Assembly: GCA_964475955.1 (NCBI GenBank) | Contig: CAYYZY010000076.1 | Span: 1 to 32,998, forward strand | Direction of reading: 5' to 3' | Source: DATKZH01 sp964475955 | GTDB lineage: Bacteria; Planctomycetota; Planctomycetia; Pirellulales; Thermoguttaceae | Length of the DNA: 32,998 nt | Shown: positions 1 through 8,103 of the stretch, in pieces | How the letters are laid out: every line of letters begins with the position of its first letter | How positions within the stretch are numbered: position 1 is the stretch's first letter | Made by a program: the position numbers and the translations under genes | The notes under the pieces: generated by a model | Database searches by the model: none | The model's input: the letters and a program-made list of their open reading frames with translations, nothing else | What the model was told of the DNA's origin: nothing

Positions 1-237
1 GCCCCCGCCGCGCCTTCGAAGACATCAACACGGGGCCACTTCCGTGAACGGTTACGGCGCGTCGTCGCGTGCAACCGGCACGGTCGGCAAAGGCGATACG
101 GTCGGGCGAATCGCGCGCGGCGAGGCTTGCCGGGTCGGCAAGGACACCCCAGCCGTTTGACTCCCCTTAGCGGCGATCTACACTTGCACACCACGTGCGA
201 GTGATTGCGTTGTGCGCCGACAGGGGGGAGGAAGAGC
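1..237. other. Leading spacer, no clear gene
   Basis: No convincing gene was seen before the kinase start. One plus-strand frame (bases 3-47) is open from the window edge and ends in RRAFEDINTGPLP followed by TGA, which could be the last codons of a gene outside the window. A second frame is open to base 160. Neither is long enough to decide. Confidence 0.3.
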
Positions 238-1083
238 ATGCCAGGGCAAGCAACCGGCGGTGAAGCGGTGATGAGCCCGACTCGGGGGTGGTGGGACGTG
301 GGCGCCCGGAGCGTCCGGATCGAGCCGGCCGGCGGCGTCGGTGCCGAACCGGAGGAGGATTTCGCCCTGGTCGTCGCCCACGACCTGAAACAGCCGATCC
401 AGGGCATTCGGGCGTACTGCGAGCTGCTTCGCGACGACTACGAAGACCGGCTCGACGACGAAGGCCGACGACGAATCGGCGTGCTCATCAAGCTCTGCGA
501 CCGGATGGCCGACTCGATCGGCGGGCTGCGACGCTACTGCACCACGGGGCGGATCTGCCCGTCGGAGGAGGAGGTCGACTTGAACGAGGTCGCGGCGGAC
601 GTCCTCGAGGCGCTTCGGCCGGTGCTCGAAGCGCGCGGCGCCACGGCCGAGATCGTCGATCGGCTTCCCGCTCTGCGCTGCGACGCCACCCTGGTGGCCG
701 AGGTGCTGGGAAACCTGATGGCGAACGGGCTGAAGTTCAACGAGAGCCGGCGGCCGCGCGTCGAGATCGGCGTGGTGGAAGGCGACCCGCCGGCCATTTG
801 CGTGCGCGACAACGGGATCGGCATGGCCGAAGCGGACAAGGAAGCCATTTTCGGCATGTTCCGCCGCCTGCACCCCCGGGAGCGCTACGAGGGCACCGGC
901 GCGGGGCTGACCATCGTGCGGCGGATCGTCCAGTCGCACGGGGGGCGCGTGTGGCTCGAATCGGAAGTGGGCCGCGGCAGCACTTTCTTCTTCACGCTCA
1001 GCCCCACGCGGGAGGACAGCGTTTCCGCCAGCCCGTCGCCGCACTGGACCGCCCGGACCGCCCAGCCCGCCGGAAAAGCGTGA
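238..1083 (+). CDS. Short sensor histidine kinase without a sensor domain
   Basis: A 281-residue protein made almost entirely of a HisKA dimerisation/phosphoacceptor domain and a HATPase_c domain. The H-box VAHDLKQPIQGI places the phosphorylated His near residue 48. The N-box NLMANGLKF is near 159-167, the G1 box DNGIGM near 191-196, and a G2-type GTGAGL near 219-224. The H-box and the LKQPIQGIRAYCELL context resemble the output module of phytochrome-like kinases, but no PAS, GAF or membrane segment is present. It may therefore sense through a partner. The reading frame opens at a TTG (205), but ATG 238 is preceded by GGAGG at 6 bases and is the better start. No response regulator is adjacent, so it is an orphan here. 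Confidence 0.85.
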   Translation: MPGQATGGEAVMSPTRGWWDVGARSVRIEPAGGVGAEPEEDFALVVAHDLKQPIQGIRAYCELLRDDYEDRLDDEGRRRIGVLIKLCDRMADSIGGLRRYCTTGRICPSEEEVDLNEVAADVLEALRPVLEARGATAEIVDRLPALRCDATLVAEVLGNLMANGLKFNESRRPRVEIGVVEGDPPAICVRDNGIGMAEADKEAIFGMFRRLHPRERYEGTGAGLTIVRRIVQSHGGRVWLESEVGRGSTFFFTLSPTREDSVSASPSPHWTARTAQPAGKA

Positions 1084-1200
1084 TTGGCGGCGGCGCCGTC
1101 GCATTGGCCGATCCCGCCTCCGGGCGGCCGGGGTCGGGCGCAGCGAGCCCCTGGAATCGGCAGCACTTTGGGCGCGCTGCGCTCGACCACCACCTCAAGG

Positions 1201-1299
1201 TGGGGCACGTTTCCAACGTGCCCACAACCCAATGGCACGTTGGAAACGTGCCCCACGACATGCGCGCACCACGCGCGCATCATCACGGTCAAAGACTCT
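1201..1299. repeat. 99-bp palindromic spacer repeat, copy 1
   Basis: The first 55 bases form a perfect inverted repeat: 22-bp arms at 1201-1222 and 1234-1255 around an 11-base loop. Each arm is itself nearly palindromic (GGCACGTT, TCC, AACGTGCC). A non-palindromic tail of about 44 bases ending in AGACTCT follows. A same-orientation copy lies at 22191-22289 and differs at only 3 of 99 positions. The element sits between the kinase and the convergent 1353-2321 gene. Confidence 0.9.
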
Positions 1300-1352
1300 G
1301 AAATGCACAGGCAGTTTCCTGTCAACGGGAAGCGCCGGCACGCCGCGTTTCC

Positions 1353-2321
1353 TCAGGCAGCTTCGACCAACCGGTGCCAGAGCGTGGGGAGGGTCCGGCG
1401 GTGGTCGCCGCGGAAGTAGAAGCTCTCGCCGCCGTCGGCCACCGTGCGGATGAGGATCGTCTTCCACGGCCGGTAGTAGTACTGGGGGTGTTCCTTGGAG
1501 GGCGGGCCGTCGCGCCAGTTCCGCGGGAGCTCGACCAGGTCGAAAACCGCCGTGGTGAATTGCTGGAGCGATTCGCCCTTAGCTCGGGCGACGTTGCGGG
1601 CGGCCGAAAGCGCCTTGAGGTAGACTTCGGGGCCGATCGTCGACGTGCCCACGTTCAGGAACACGCCGCCTTCGAGGTCCTGTACGGCTCGGGTGAAGAG
1701 GAGGAAGTCGGTGTAGCTGGCCGTGCCCAGGGCGGCCGGGTCGAAATTGGGATGGGCGTGGATGATGTCGCAGCCCACGGCCGCATGGCAGGTGATCGGA
1801 ACGCCGGCGCGCCAGCCGGCCGCCGCCAGACTGAGGTCGCGGTGCGCGGCGCGCTGCTCCTCGATCACGCGGCCGACGGTCTCCCCGAGCCCGTCGCCGC
1901 GCCGGGCGGCCTCGGCGATCAGCTCGTTGAGCCGGCCCGTCTCGCGCCACAGGCCGAACTGGCCCTCGCGGATCCACCGGGCGACGCTCTCGCTCGTCCC
2001 GCCGTGGAAGGCCAGCTCGAAGTCGTGGATGACGCCCGCCCCGTTGGTCCCCAGGTGGGTGACGATCCGCCGCTCGACCAGGTCGACCAGGAAGCGCGAA
2101 AGGCCGAGCTTGATCGGGTGGGCCCCCATCATCAGGATCACGGGCCGGTCGCCGCGCCGGGCGGCCGCGATGCGGTCGACCAGCGCGTCGAACTCCGGGT
2201 CGGCATACGGGGCCTCCGGCGCCGCAAGCGGGAGGCAGTCGGCGGCCGCAAGCTCGTCGCCCCGTTGGGCCAGGTCGGCGAGCGTGACTTGGGCGACGTC
2301 GAACGGTTCGTAGCGGGTCAT
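1353..2321 (-). CDS. Deoxyhypusine-synthase-like protein of unknown function
   Basis: A 322-residue soluble protein. Its central stretch GTNGAGVIHDFELAF, with GGTSESVARWI after it and FLNVGTSTIGPEV nearer the C-terminus, resembles the Rossmann-like fold and NAD-binding loops of deoxyhypusine synthase relatives. True deoxyhypusine synthase modifies eIF5A/aIF5A, which bacteria lack, so the substrate must be different. The frame is open up to a TTG at 2402 that overlaps the hldE stop, but the 27 extra residues look non-coding, so ATG 2321 (MTRYEPFD) is preferred. No strong Shine-Dalgarno precedes it. It lies 77 bases downstream of hldE on the same strand and is probably cotranscribed with it, which suggests an envelope or sugar-nucleotide role. 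That role is inference only. Confidence 0.6.
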   Translation of the reverse strand: MTRYEPFDVAQVTLADLAQRGDELAAADCLPLAAPEAPYADPEFDALVDRIAAARRGDRPVILMMGAHPIKLGLSRFLVDLVERRIVTHLGTNGAGVIHDFELAFHGGTSESVARWIREGQFGLWRETGRLNELIAEAARRGDGLGETVGRVIEEQRAAHRDLSLAAAGWRAGVPITCHAAVGCDIIHAHPNFDPAALGTASYTDFLLFTRAVQDLEGGVFLNVGTSTIGPEVYLKALSAARNVARAKGESLQQFTTAVFDLVELPRNWRDGPPSKEHPQYYYRPWKTILIRTVADGGESFYFRGDHRRTLPTLWHRLVEAA

Positions 2322-2398
2322 TGGTAGAAAGCGTGTAGGGCACGCAATTGTGTCGGGCAATCCTGGTGCGACTGCCGAGCGACGGCTCCGGCAACGGT

Positions 2399-3955
2399 TC
2401 AAGCGGCTTCGGCCGAGCGCTCGTCGCAGGAACCGGCGGACCGCTGCGACGTGAGGTCGACGACCTTCTCAATCAGTCCCGTCGTCGAGTAGCCGTCGGC
2501 GAACGGGGCGAGCACGATCTCGCCGCCGTGGCGCCGGACGACCTCGTGGCCCACGACCTCCTCGACGCCGTACTGGGCCGACTTGACGAGCACGTCGGGC
2601 AGCACGCGCTCCACGAGCGGTGTGACGCTCGCGTCGTCGAACACGACCACGTAGTCGACGCACCCCAAGGCGGCCAACATCTTCGCCCGGCCCCCTTCGT
2701 CGACGATCGGCCGCCCCGGCCCCTTGAGCTGGCGCACGCTGCGGTCGCTGTTGACGCCGACCAGCAGGCAGTCGCCCAGCTTGCGGGCCTCTTCGAGCGA
2801 GGCGACGTGGCCGGGGTGCAACAGGTCGAAGCAGCCGTTGGTCATCACGATCCGGCTGCCGGCCTGGCGCCGGCGGCGGAGTTCGGCGTCGAGCTCGTCG
2901 AAGTCGAGGATTTTGCGGGCGCTGGTGCCGGCGTCGCGGGAGACTTCGGCCAGAAGCTCCTCCCGGGTGACGGGCACCACGCCGAGCCGTTCGACTTCGA
3001 GCCCTCCGGCCAGGTTGGCCAGCTCGACGGCCGCCGGCCAGTCGGCGCCGGCCGCCAGGCAGTAGCCCAGGGTGCTCAGCACCATGTCGCCCGCGCCGGT
3101 GATGTCGTAGACCTGGCGGGGGCGCGCCAGGCAGTGGCCGGAGCGGCCCTGCCGATCGGCCCAGACGATGCCGTCGCGGTCGAGGGTGACCGAGGCGACC
3201 TCGACGTCGAACTCGAGCAAGCGCCGCGCGGCCTCCAGGCCGTCGCCCGGTGAGCGAATCGGCAGCCGGGTGGCCATCGACGCTTCCGTCCGGTTGGGCG
3301 TGACGCACGTGCATCCGGCGTAGCGGCGGTAGTCGCACGAGCGCGCGGGGTCGGCCACGACCGGCACCCGGGGTCGCCGGGCGACCGCCACGAGTTGGGC
3401 GACGAGCGCATCGGTGCAGACGCCCTTCTGATAGTCGCTCACCAGGACCAGGTCGATTTCCTCCAACTGTTCCCCGACGAGGCCGGTGAGGCGCTCGACG
3501 AGCGGGGCGTCGATCGGGGCCGCGTCTTCGCGGTCGACGCGGATCATCTGCTGGGGATAGCGGCTCTGCGTTCGCCCCAGCAGCCGTTCCTTGACCGTGG
3601 TGGGGCGCCCCGCGACCGAGAGGGTAGAGCGGCGGTCGACCTGGAACTGGTCGAGCAACTCGGCGACGATCTCGGCTTCGGCGTCGTCGCCGGTCACAGC
3701 GGCCAGCGACACGTCGGCCTCCAGCGCGGCGAGCATGGTGACGACGCTACCGGCCCCTCCAAGGCGGTGCTCCTGGCGTCCTACGCGGAGCACGGGGATG
3801 GGGGCCTCGGGGCTGATGCGGTCCACATCGCCCCAAAGATAGCGGTCCAGCATCACGTCGCCGACCACGAGCACGCGGGGGCGGCGTTGCTCGGTCAGTA
3901 GGGCAGTCAGTCGATTGGCCATCCGTGGCACACCCTCGGGTTGGGGTTGCGTCAT
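2399..3955 (-). CDS. hldE: Bifunctional heptose-7-phosphate kinase / heptose-1-phosphate adenylyltransferase
   Basis: A 518-residue two-domain enzyme. The N-terminal PfkB/ribokinase domain (about 25-340) begins VLVVGDVMLDRYLWGDV and has the catalytic ITGAGD motif near 285-290. It phosphorylates D-glycero-D-manno-heptose 7-phosphate at C1. The C-terminal nucleotidyltransferase domain (about 365-505) has MTNGCFDLLHPGH, with the HxGH signature at H380/H383, and VNSDRSV. It transfers AMP to give ADP-heptose. ADP-heptose is the precursor of the LPS inner core, so this implies heptose-containing outer-envelope glycans. The length is slightly above the usual 475-480 residues because of a short N-terminal extension; ATG 3922 (MANRLTALL) is an alternative start. 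An extended -10 promoter lies about 30 bases upstream. No gmhA, gmhB or hldD is in the window. Confidence 0.93.
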   Translation of the reverse strand: MTQPQPEGVPRMANRLTALLTEQRRPRVLVVGDVMLDRYLWGDVDRISPEAPIPVLRVGRQEHRLGGAGSVVTMLAALEADVSLAAVTGDDAEAEIVAELLDQFQVDRRSTLSVAGRPTTVKERLLGRTQSRYPQQMIRVDREDAAPIDAPLVERLTGLVGEQLEEIDLVLVSDYQKGVCTDALVAQLVAVARRPRVPVVADPARSCDYRRYAGCTCVTPNRTEASMATRLPIRSPGDGLEAARRLLEFDVEVASVTLDRDGIVWADRQGRSGHCLARPRQVYDITGAGDMVLSTLGYCLAAGADWPAAVELANLAGGLEVERLGVVPVTREELLAEVSRDAGTSARKILDFDELDAELRRRRQAGSRIVMTNGCFDLLHPGHVASLEEARKLGDCLLVGVNSDRSVRQLKGPGRPIVDEGGRAKMLAALGCVDYVVVFDDASVTPLVERVLPDVLVKSAQYGVEEVVGHEVVRRHGGEIVLAPFADGYSTTGLIEKVVDLTSQRSAGSCDERSAEAA

Positions 3956-3985
3956 GGTTGAGCTTGCGGGACAACTAGCGACGGA

Positions 3986-4014
3986 ATTCTAGCAGCGGCC
4001 GCATTTTGGGTCGA
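3986..4014 (-). promoter_or_regulatory. Predicted promoter of hldE
   Basis: On the minus strand, TCGACC (4009-4014), a 17-base spacer and TAGAAT (3986-3991) are present, and TGC precedes the hexamer (extended -10). The predicted start is about 20-25 bases upstream of the hldE ATG. Called by eye from consensus. Confidence 0.4.
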
Positions 4015-4177
4015 CGGCGGTTTCTGGGCCATCGGGCGAACGGCGAGAGGGGGCATTCTCGCCTTGGGGGCTGCCACCAATGAGGGGTGGCCGCGTTGTT
4101 GACCGGCGCGGGCTGGGGTAGAATAGAGGGTCCGCCCCCAAAACCGGATGGAGAGAAGGCGAGGAGTGGAGGCCGTT

Positions 4178-5443
4178 ATGTCGGGCGCGTTCGATCCCTA
4201 TTACAAGTGGCTCGGTATCCCTCCGAAGGACCAGCCGGCCAACCACTATCGGCTGCTCGCCCTGGAGCTGTTCGAGTCGGACCCGGACGTCATCTCCAGC
4301 GCGGCGGATCAGCGAATGGGGCACGTGCGGGCGTTTCAGACCGGCCAGCATTCCGCCCTTTCGCAGCAGATACTTAACGAGCTGGCGGCGGCCCGGGTGT
4401 GCCTCCTCAATGCGGAAAGGAAGGCAACTTACGACCGATCGCTCCGCGGGCAACTGGGCACGGAGGTGCCGCAAGCGGTGGCCGCGCCGGTGCAGCCCTC
4501 CGCGCAACCGGCTCCGGCGGCTCCGTTGCCACCCGAGGGAGGGGGCCCTGCGACCCGTACGCCTGGGCCCGCGCGGCCGCGTCGGCGCTTTCGCCGCCTT
4601 CGAGTGCCCTGGCAGGGCTTGATTGCCATCCTCGTGGCCGCCGTGATCTTTCTGGTGGTCTTGATCCTGCTCGCCCCCCAACTCCGCTCGCAATGGGCGA
4701 CGCGGGCTGGCCCCCAGCCGGTGCCTGGCGAAGTGCGGCCCGCCTCCGACCCGCCGGAGGAGGCGACGTCGCCGACTAAGGTGGAGCCTGCCGAACCGCC
4801 CGGCCCCAAGCCGGCCGAACCGACGGAGGCCGAAGTGGCTGATCCGCCGTCCGGCCCCGCTTCTTCGGCCAAAGCGAAACCTGCCCACCCGGAGCCGAAG
4901 CCGGAAGTCGAGCCGACGCCCGAGCCGGCCGACGCACCGTCGCCCTCCGCGCCCGCGCCGGTGCCCGACGCCGCGGCGCTGGCGGATGCGCAGACCCGCC
5001 TCGCGGACATGCCGGCCGGGGCAACGGCCGCGGATCTGATGAAAGCGGCCCGGGCCGAAGGGCGCGCGGCCGGCGAGCGGTTCGTCCTCCTCAGGAAGAC
5101 CCGGGATACGGCCGCGGCCGCGGGAGACGTGGAGGCCGCATGGGCGGCGGTCGAGGAGATCATCCGGCACTACGAGGTCGACCCGCTGGAGGCCAGGATC
5201 GAAGCGTTCACCGTCCTCCACGACTCGACCGTGGCCCTCGACGACTCGGCGGCCAAGCCGGCCGCCGCCCGGGCCGTGGCGGAGAAGGGGTTGGCCTTGA
5301 TCGACGAAATCGTTACCGCGGGCGATCGCGAGGTGCCCCAGCAGGTGGTCGACGGATCGCTTCGACTCGCCTCGCAGAGCGGCGATACGGCACTTTTCCG
5401 AAAGGTGACCCTTCGCGTGATCGGGTTGGAGGAGGAGGGTTGA
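4178..5443 (+). CDS. Membrane-anchored protein with J-like N-terminal module
   Basis: A 421-residue protein starting at ATG 4178, with GGAGG 5 bases upstream. Residues 5-90 (DPYYKWLGIPPKDQPANHYR through RKATYDRSLRGQLG) form a helical module resembling a degenerate J-domain; the HPD tripeptide is absent. A Pro/Ala-rich linker with a basic cluster RPRRRFRRLR precedes one transmembrane helix (about 147-166). A second long low-complexity Pro/Glu/Ala linker runs to about residue 265. The C-terminal 150 residues are a helical domain (RFVLLRKTRDTAAAAGDVEAA) of a kind I associate with planctomycete exported proteins. Likely topology is J-like module in the cytoplasm and helical domain outside. It is 17 bases upstream of a sulfatase gene and probably in the same operon. 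The function is unknown. Confidence 0.75.
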   Translation: MSGAFDPYYKWLGIPPKDQPANHYRLLALELFESDPDVISSAADQRMGHVRAFQTGQHSALSQQILNELAAARVCLLNAERKATYDRSLRGQLGTEVPQAVAAPVQPSAQPAPAAPLPPEGGGPATRTPGPARPRRRFRRLRVPWQGLIAILVAAVIFLVVLILLAPQLRSQWATRAGPQPVPGEVRPASDPPEEATSPTKVEPAEPPGPKPAEPTEAEVADPPSGPASSAKAKPAHPEPKPEVEPTPEPADAPSPSAPAPVPDAAALADAQTRLADMPAGATAADLMKAARAEGRAAGERFVLLRKTRDTAAAAGDVEAAWAAVEEIIRHYEVDPLEARIEAFTVLHDSTVALDDSAAKPAAARAVAEKGLALIDEIVTAGDREVPQQVVDGSLRLASQSGDTALFRKVTLRVIGLEEEG

Positions 5444-5460
5444 GAGTTGAGGGTCGCGGT

Positions 5461-6897
5461 ATGAGACGTAAGGTGCGTAGTATGCAGTGGGAAGTGTGGG
5501 TTGCTGTGTGGGGGGTGGTGGCGTTGGCGTGGGCGGGCGACGGCTGGGGCGCGCCGTCCGATCCGAGCGATGCGCGTGCGAACGTCGTGCTGATCGTGTC
5601 CGACGACCAAACCTACGCCGATTACGGCTTCATGGGAAACGACGTGGTCCGCACGCCGCACCTCGACCGGCTGGCCTCACGGTCGGCCCGGTACCCCAAC
5701 GGCTACGTGCCGACGAGCGTCTGCCGGCCGTCGCTGGCCACGCTCTTGACCGGCCTCTACCCGCACGAGCACGGGATTCATTTCAATCATCCGCCGCCGG
5801 GGCTTCGCGCCATGCGGGGGATGACGGCCGCCCAGTACCGGGCGTGCCGCGCCCGGGCCGAAGGACTGATCCGCGCCGTCCCCACGCTGCCGGGCGTGCT
5901 GGCCGAGCACGGCTACGCCTGCTTCCAGAGCGGCAAGCACTGGGAGGGCGATTACCGGAACGCGGGATTCACGCACGGCATGACGACGGGCATGCCCACC
6001 GATCCGCCGAACTACGGGACGCGCACGCAGGCGAACGGCGAGTGGGTCGCCCACGGCAACGGCGACGCGGGGCTCGACGTCGGCCGCGACACGATGCAGC
6101 CCGTCTGGGATTTCATCGACGCGCACGCGGACCGGCCGTTCTTCCTCTGGTACGCCCCGTTCCTGCCGCACTCGCCGTTCGACGCCCCGGCGCGCTACGT
6201 CGAGCAGTACGCCGACCGGCCCGACGTGCCCGACCACCTGGTCGGCTACTACGCCAACATCACGCGCTTCGACGACACCGTGGGCGAGTTGATCGGTTAC
6301 CTCAAACGCAAGGGCCTTGCGCGGCGCACGCTGTTCGTCTTCATCGCCGACAACGGTTTCCGCCCGAGCCGAAAGCCGACCTCCAGCGGCGACTACCGCC
6401 GGCACGACGAGCGGTCGAAATGGTCGCCCTACGAGGACGGCATGCGCACGCCGGTGCTCGTGCGCTGGGAGGGGCACGTCGAGCCGGCCACGCACGAGGG
6501 GCTGGTTCGGGCGGTGGACGTGGTTCCCACGGTGCTCTCGGCCGTGGGGCTCGCCGATGCGATCGGGGGCCTGCCGGGCGTCGACCTGATGCCTTCCGCC
6601 CTGGGGCGAAGCGAGCGGCCCGAGCGCCCCGCGTTCGGCGAAGTCTATCCGAACGACGCCGCCAGTCTGGGCCAGCCGGGGCGGCACGTGCAGATGCGCT
6701 GGGTTCGCTCGGGCGACCTGAAGCTGATCGTGCGGCAGCCGGGCGTCGAAGAGGATCGGGTGGAGCTTTTCGACCTGGCCGACGATCCGGGCGAAGCGCG
6801 CAACCTGGCCGGCGATCCGCGCTACGCCGACGACGTGCGGCGGCTGCGCGCGCTGGTCGACGACTGGTGGACGCCCGAGCGCGAGCCGCCGAACTGA
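5461..6897 (+). CDS. Secreted sulfatase-like hydrolase with variant active-site motif
   Basis: A 478-residue protein of the alkaline-phosphatase/sulfatase superfamily, expected to hydrolyse sulfate esters outside the cytoplasm. The N-terminal hydrophobic stretch VWVAVWGVVALAWAG, with a cleavage site near GWGA, is a signal peptide. Metal ligands are visible as SDDQ (D48, D49) and ADNGF (D297, N298). Other conserved residues are in SGKHWEGD and LPHSPFD. The motif around the nucleophile is VCRPSLATLLTGLYP. Cys88 is present, but the Arg of the usual C-x-P-x-R signature is replaced by Leu, so recognition by formylglycine-generating enzyme is uncertain. ATG 5461 gives a basic n-region; ATG 5482 is possible. 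The frame runs open from 5140, but the extra residues overlap the upstream gene and look non-coding. It lies between the J-like and DUF6807 genes. Confidence 0.85.
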   Translation: MRRKVRSMQWEVWVAVWGVVALAWAGDGWGAPSDPSDARANVVLIVSDDQTYADYGFMGNDVVRTPHLDRLASRSARYPNGYVPTSVCRPSLATLLTGLYPHEHGIHFNHPPPGLRAMRGMTAAQYRACRARAEGLIRAVPTLPGVLAEHGYACFQSGKHWEGDYRNAGFTHGMTTGMPTDPPNYGTRTQANGEWVAHGNGDAGLDVGRDTMQPVWDFIDAHADRPFFLWYAPFLPHSPFDAPARYVEQYADRPDVPDHLVGYYANITRFDDTVGELIGYLKRKGLARRTLFVFIADNGFRPSRKPTSSGDYRRHDERSKWSPYEDGMRTPVLVRWEGHVEPATHEGLVRAVDVVPTVLSAVGLADAIGGLPGVDLMPSALGRSERPERPAFGEVYPNDAASLGQPGRHVQMRWVRSGDLKLIVRQPGVEEDRVELFDLADDPGEARNLAGDPRYADDVRRLRALVDDWWTPEREPPN

Positions 6898-6936
6898 TCC
6901 GGGGCGACGTTCCTGCAACCTTGGAGACATGAGCCG

Positions 6937-7905
6937 ATGAAAGAGAAACGCCTGCAACGAATTCTGGTCGCCTTCGTGGCCCTGCTCGTATGCCTTGCCG
7001 GGCGGAGCGGGGCCGAAGAGTACCGATGGGATCACCGGCCCGGCGAGTCGGTTGCGCTCGAGCGGGGCGAGACGACCGTCTGGCAGTTTCACTTCGGGCC
7101 GGAGGAGCCCAAGCCGTTCTTCCACCCGGTCGGGCTGCCCGACGGCCGCGTGATCACCTGGAATCGGCCGCCCGATCACGCCTGGCATCACGCGCTTTGG
7201 TTTGCGTGGAAGTACCTCAACGGCGTGAACTACTGGGAGCCGGACCCGGCGACGGGCAAGCCGGCAGGTAGCACGCAGTGGAGCGGCGCCGACGTGACCA
7301 CGCGGCCCGACGGCACGGCGACTATCGCGATGGACCTCACGTACCGGGGCCCGGACGGCCGGGCAGTGTTGACGGAGAAGCGGACGGTGCGCACCTCGGC
7401 CCCCGGCGACGACGGGAGCTACCATTTCGACTGGACGTCCACCTTCACCGCCGGAAACCGGGAGGTGAAGCTCGACCGCACGCCGCTGGAAGGCGAGCCC
7501 GGCGGGAAGGCGTGGGGCGGCTACGCGGGGCTGTCGCTCCGCCTGGCCAAGGAGCTGACCGAGCGCGCCGCGGATTCGACCGAGGGGCCGGTCGAATTCA
7601 ACGACCCGTCGCGCTACCGCGGAAGGGCCGTCGCGTTGGACTACCACGGCCTGATCAACGGCCGGCCGATCGGCGTGGCCGTGTGCGACCATCCCAAGAA
7701 CCTCAATCACCCCACGCCGTGGTACGTCATCCGCGCCCAGCCGATGAGCTACTTCAGCCCCGCAGTCCTCTGCTACGGCCCGCACACGCTTCCGGCCGGC
7801 GAGCAGTTCACGTTGCGCTACCGGGTGATCGTCCACCCCGGCCGATGGGACGCGGAGCGGCTGCGCAAAGAGTACGAGGTGTTCGTGGAGGAGGCGGGGG
7901 AGTGA
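6937..7905 (+). CDS. Secreted DUF6807 (PmoA-family) protein
   Basis: A 322-residue protein with a signal peptide (RILVAFVALLVCLAG, cleavage near RSGA). The mature part has the features of the family often labelled 'PmoA' (DUF6807): FFHPVGLPDGRVITWNRP, then DHAWHHALWFAWKYLNGVNYWE, and a late HPTPWYVIRAQPMSYFSP. The label comes from annotation history and does not imply methane oxidation. The fold is expected to be a beta-sandwich resembling carbohydrate-active proteins, and members often sit with sulfatases and oxidoreductases in planctomycetes. It starts 39 bases after the sulfatase stop, with GGAG about 10 bases before the ATG, so it is probably the last gene of the 4178-7905 operon. The substrate is unknown; a role in glycan processing is inference from context. 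Confidence 0.8.
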   Translation: MKEKRLQRILVAFVALLVCLAGRSGAEEYRWDHRPGESVALERGETTVWQFHFGPEEPKPFFHPVGLPDGRVITWNRPPDHAWHHALWFAWKYLNGVNYWEPDPATGKPAGSTQWSGADVTTRPDGTATIAMDLTYRGPDGRAVLTEKRTVRTSAPGDDGSYHFDWTSTFTAGNREVKLDRTPLEGEPGGKAWGGYAGLSLRLAKELTERAADSTEGPVEFNDPSRYRGRAVALDYHGLINGRPIGVAVCDHPKNLNHPTPWYVIRAQPMSYFSPAVLCYGPHTLPAGEQFTLRYRVIVHPGRWDAERLRKEYEVFVEEAGE

Positions 7906-7940
7906 GATAGCGCGGAACCCCGGTTCGTGGGGGTCGATAG

Positions 7941-8070
7941 CCCGCGTTTCTCACCAGCCACACCAACCCGAAGCGCAAGCGAGGCCCTGGCTTCCACTTC
8001 GCCTCGCTTGCGCTTCGGGTTGGTGTGGGCGCCATGTTGTTCGGTCTCACCGGCTGGTGAGAAATGCGGG
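7941..8070. repeat. Nested-palindrome spacer repeat, copy 1
   Basis: A 130-bp element bounded by CCCGCG-TTTCTCACCAGCC and its near-complement at the other end. Inside lies a perfect 25-bp inverted repeat (7961-7985 and 8001-8025), containing the palindromic block GAAGCGCAAGCGAGGC, around a 15-base loop. A reverse-complement copy with a handful of differences is at 15981-16109. There is no coding capacity. The element begins 36 bases after the DUF6807 stop. Confidence 0.9.
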
Positions 8071-8103
8071 CCAGAATCCGTGCGGCGCCAGGCCGCGCAG
8101 GTT

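Noticed and set aside
5677..7836. 719-codon minus-strand frame opposite the sulfatase and DUF6807 genes
   Set aside because: Arg/Pro/Val/Ala-rich shadow of two well-supported plus-strand genes; no motif, start context or promoter.
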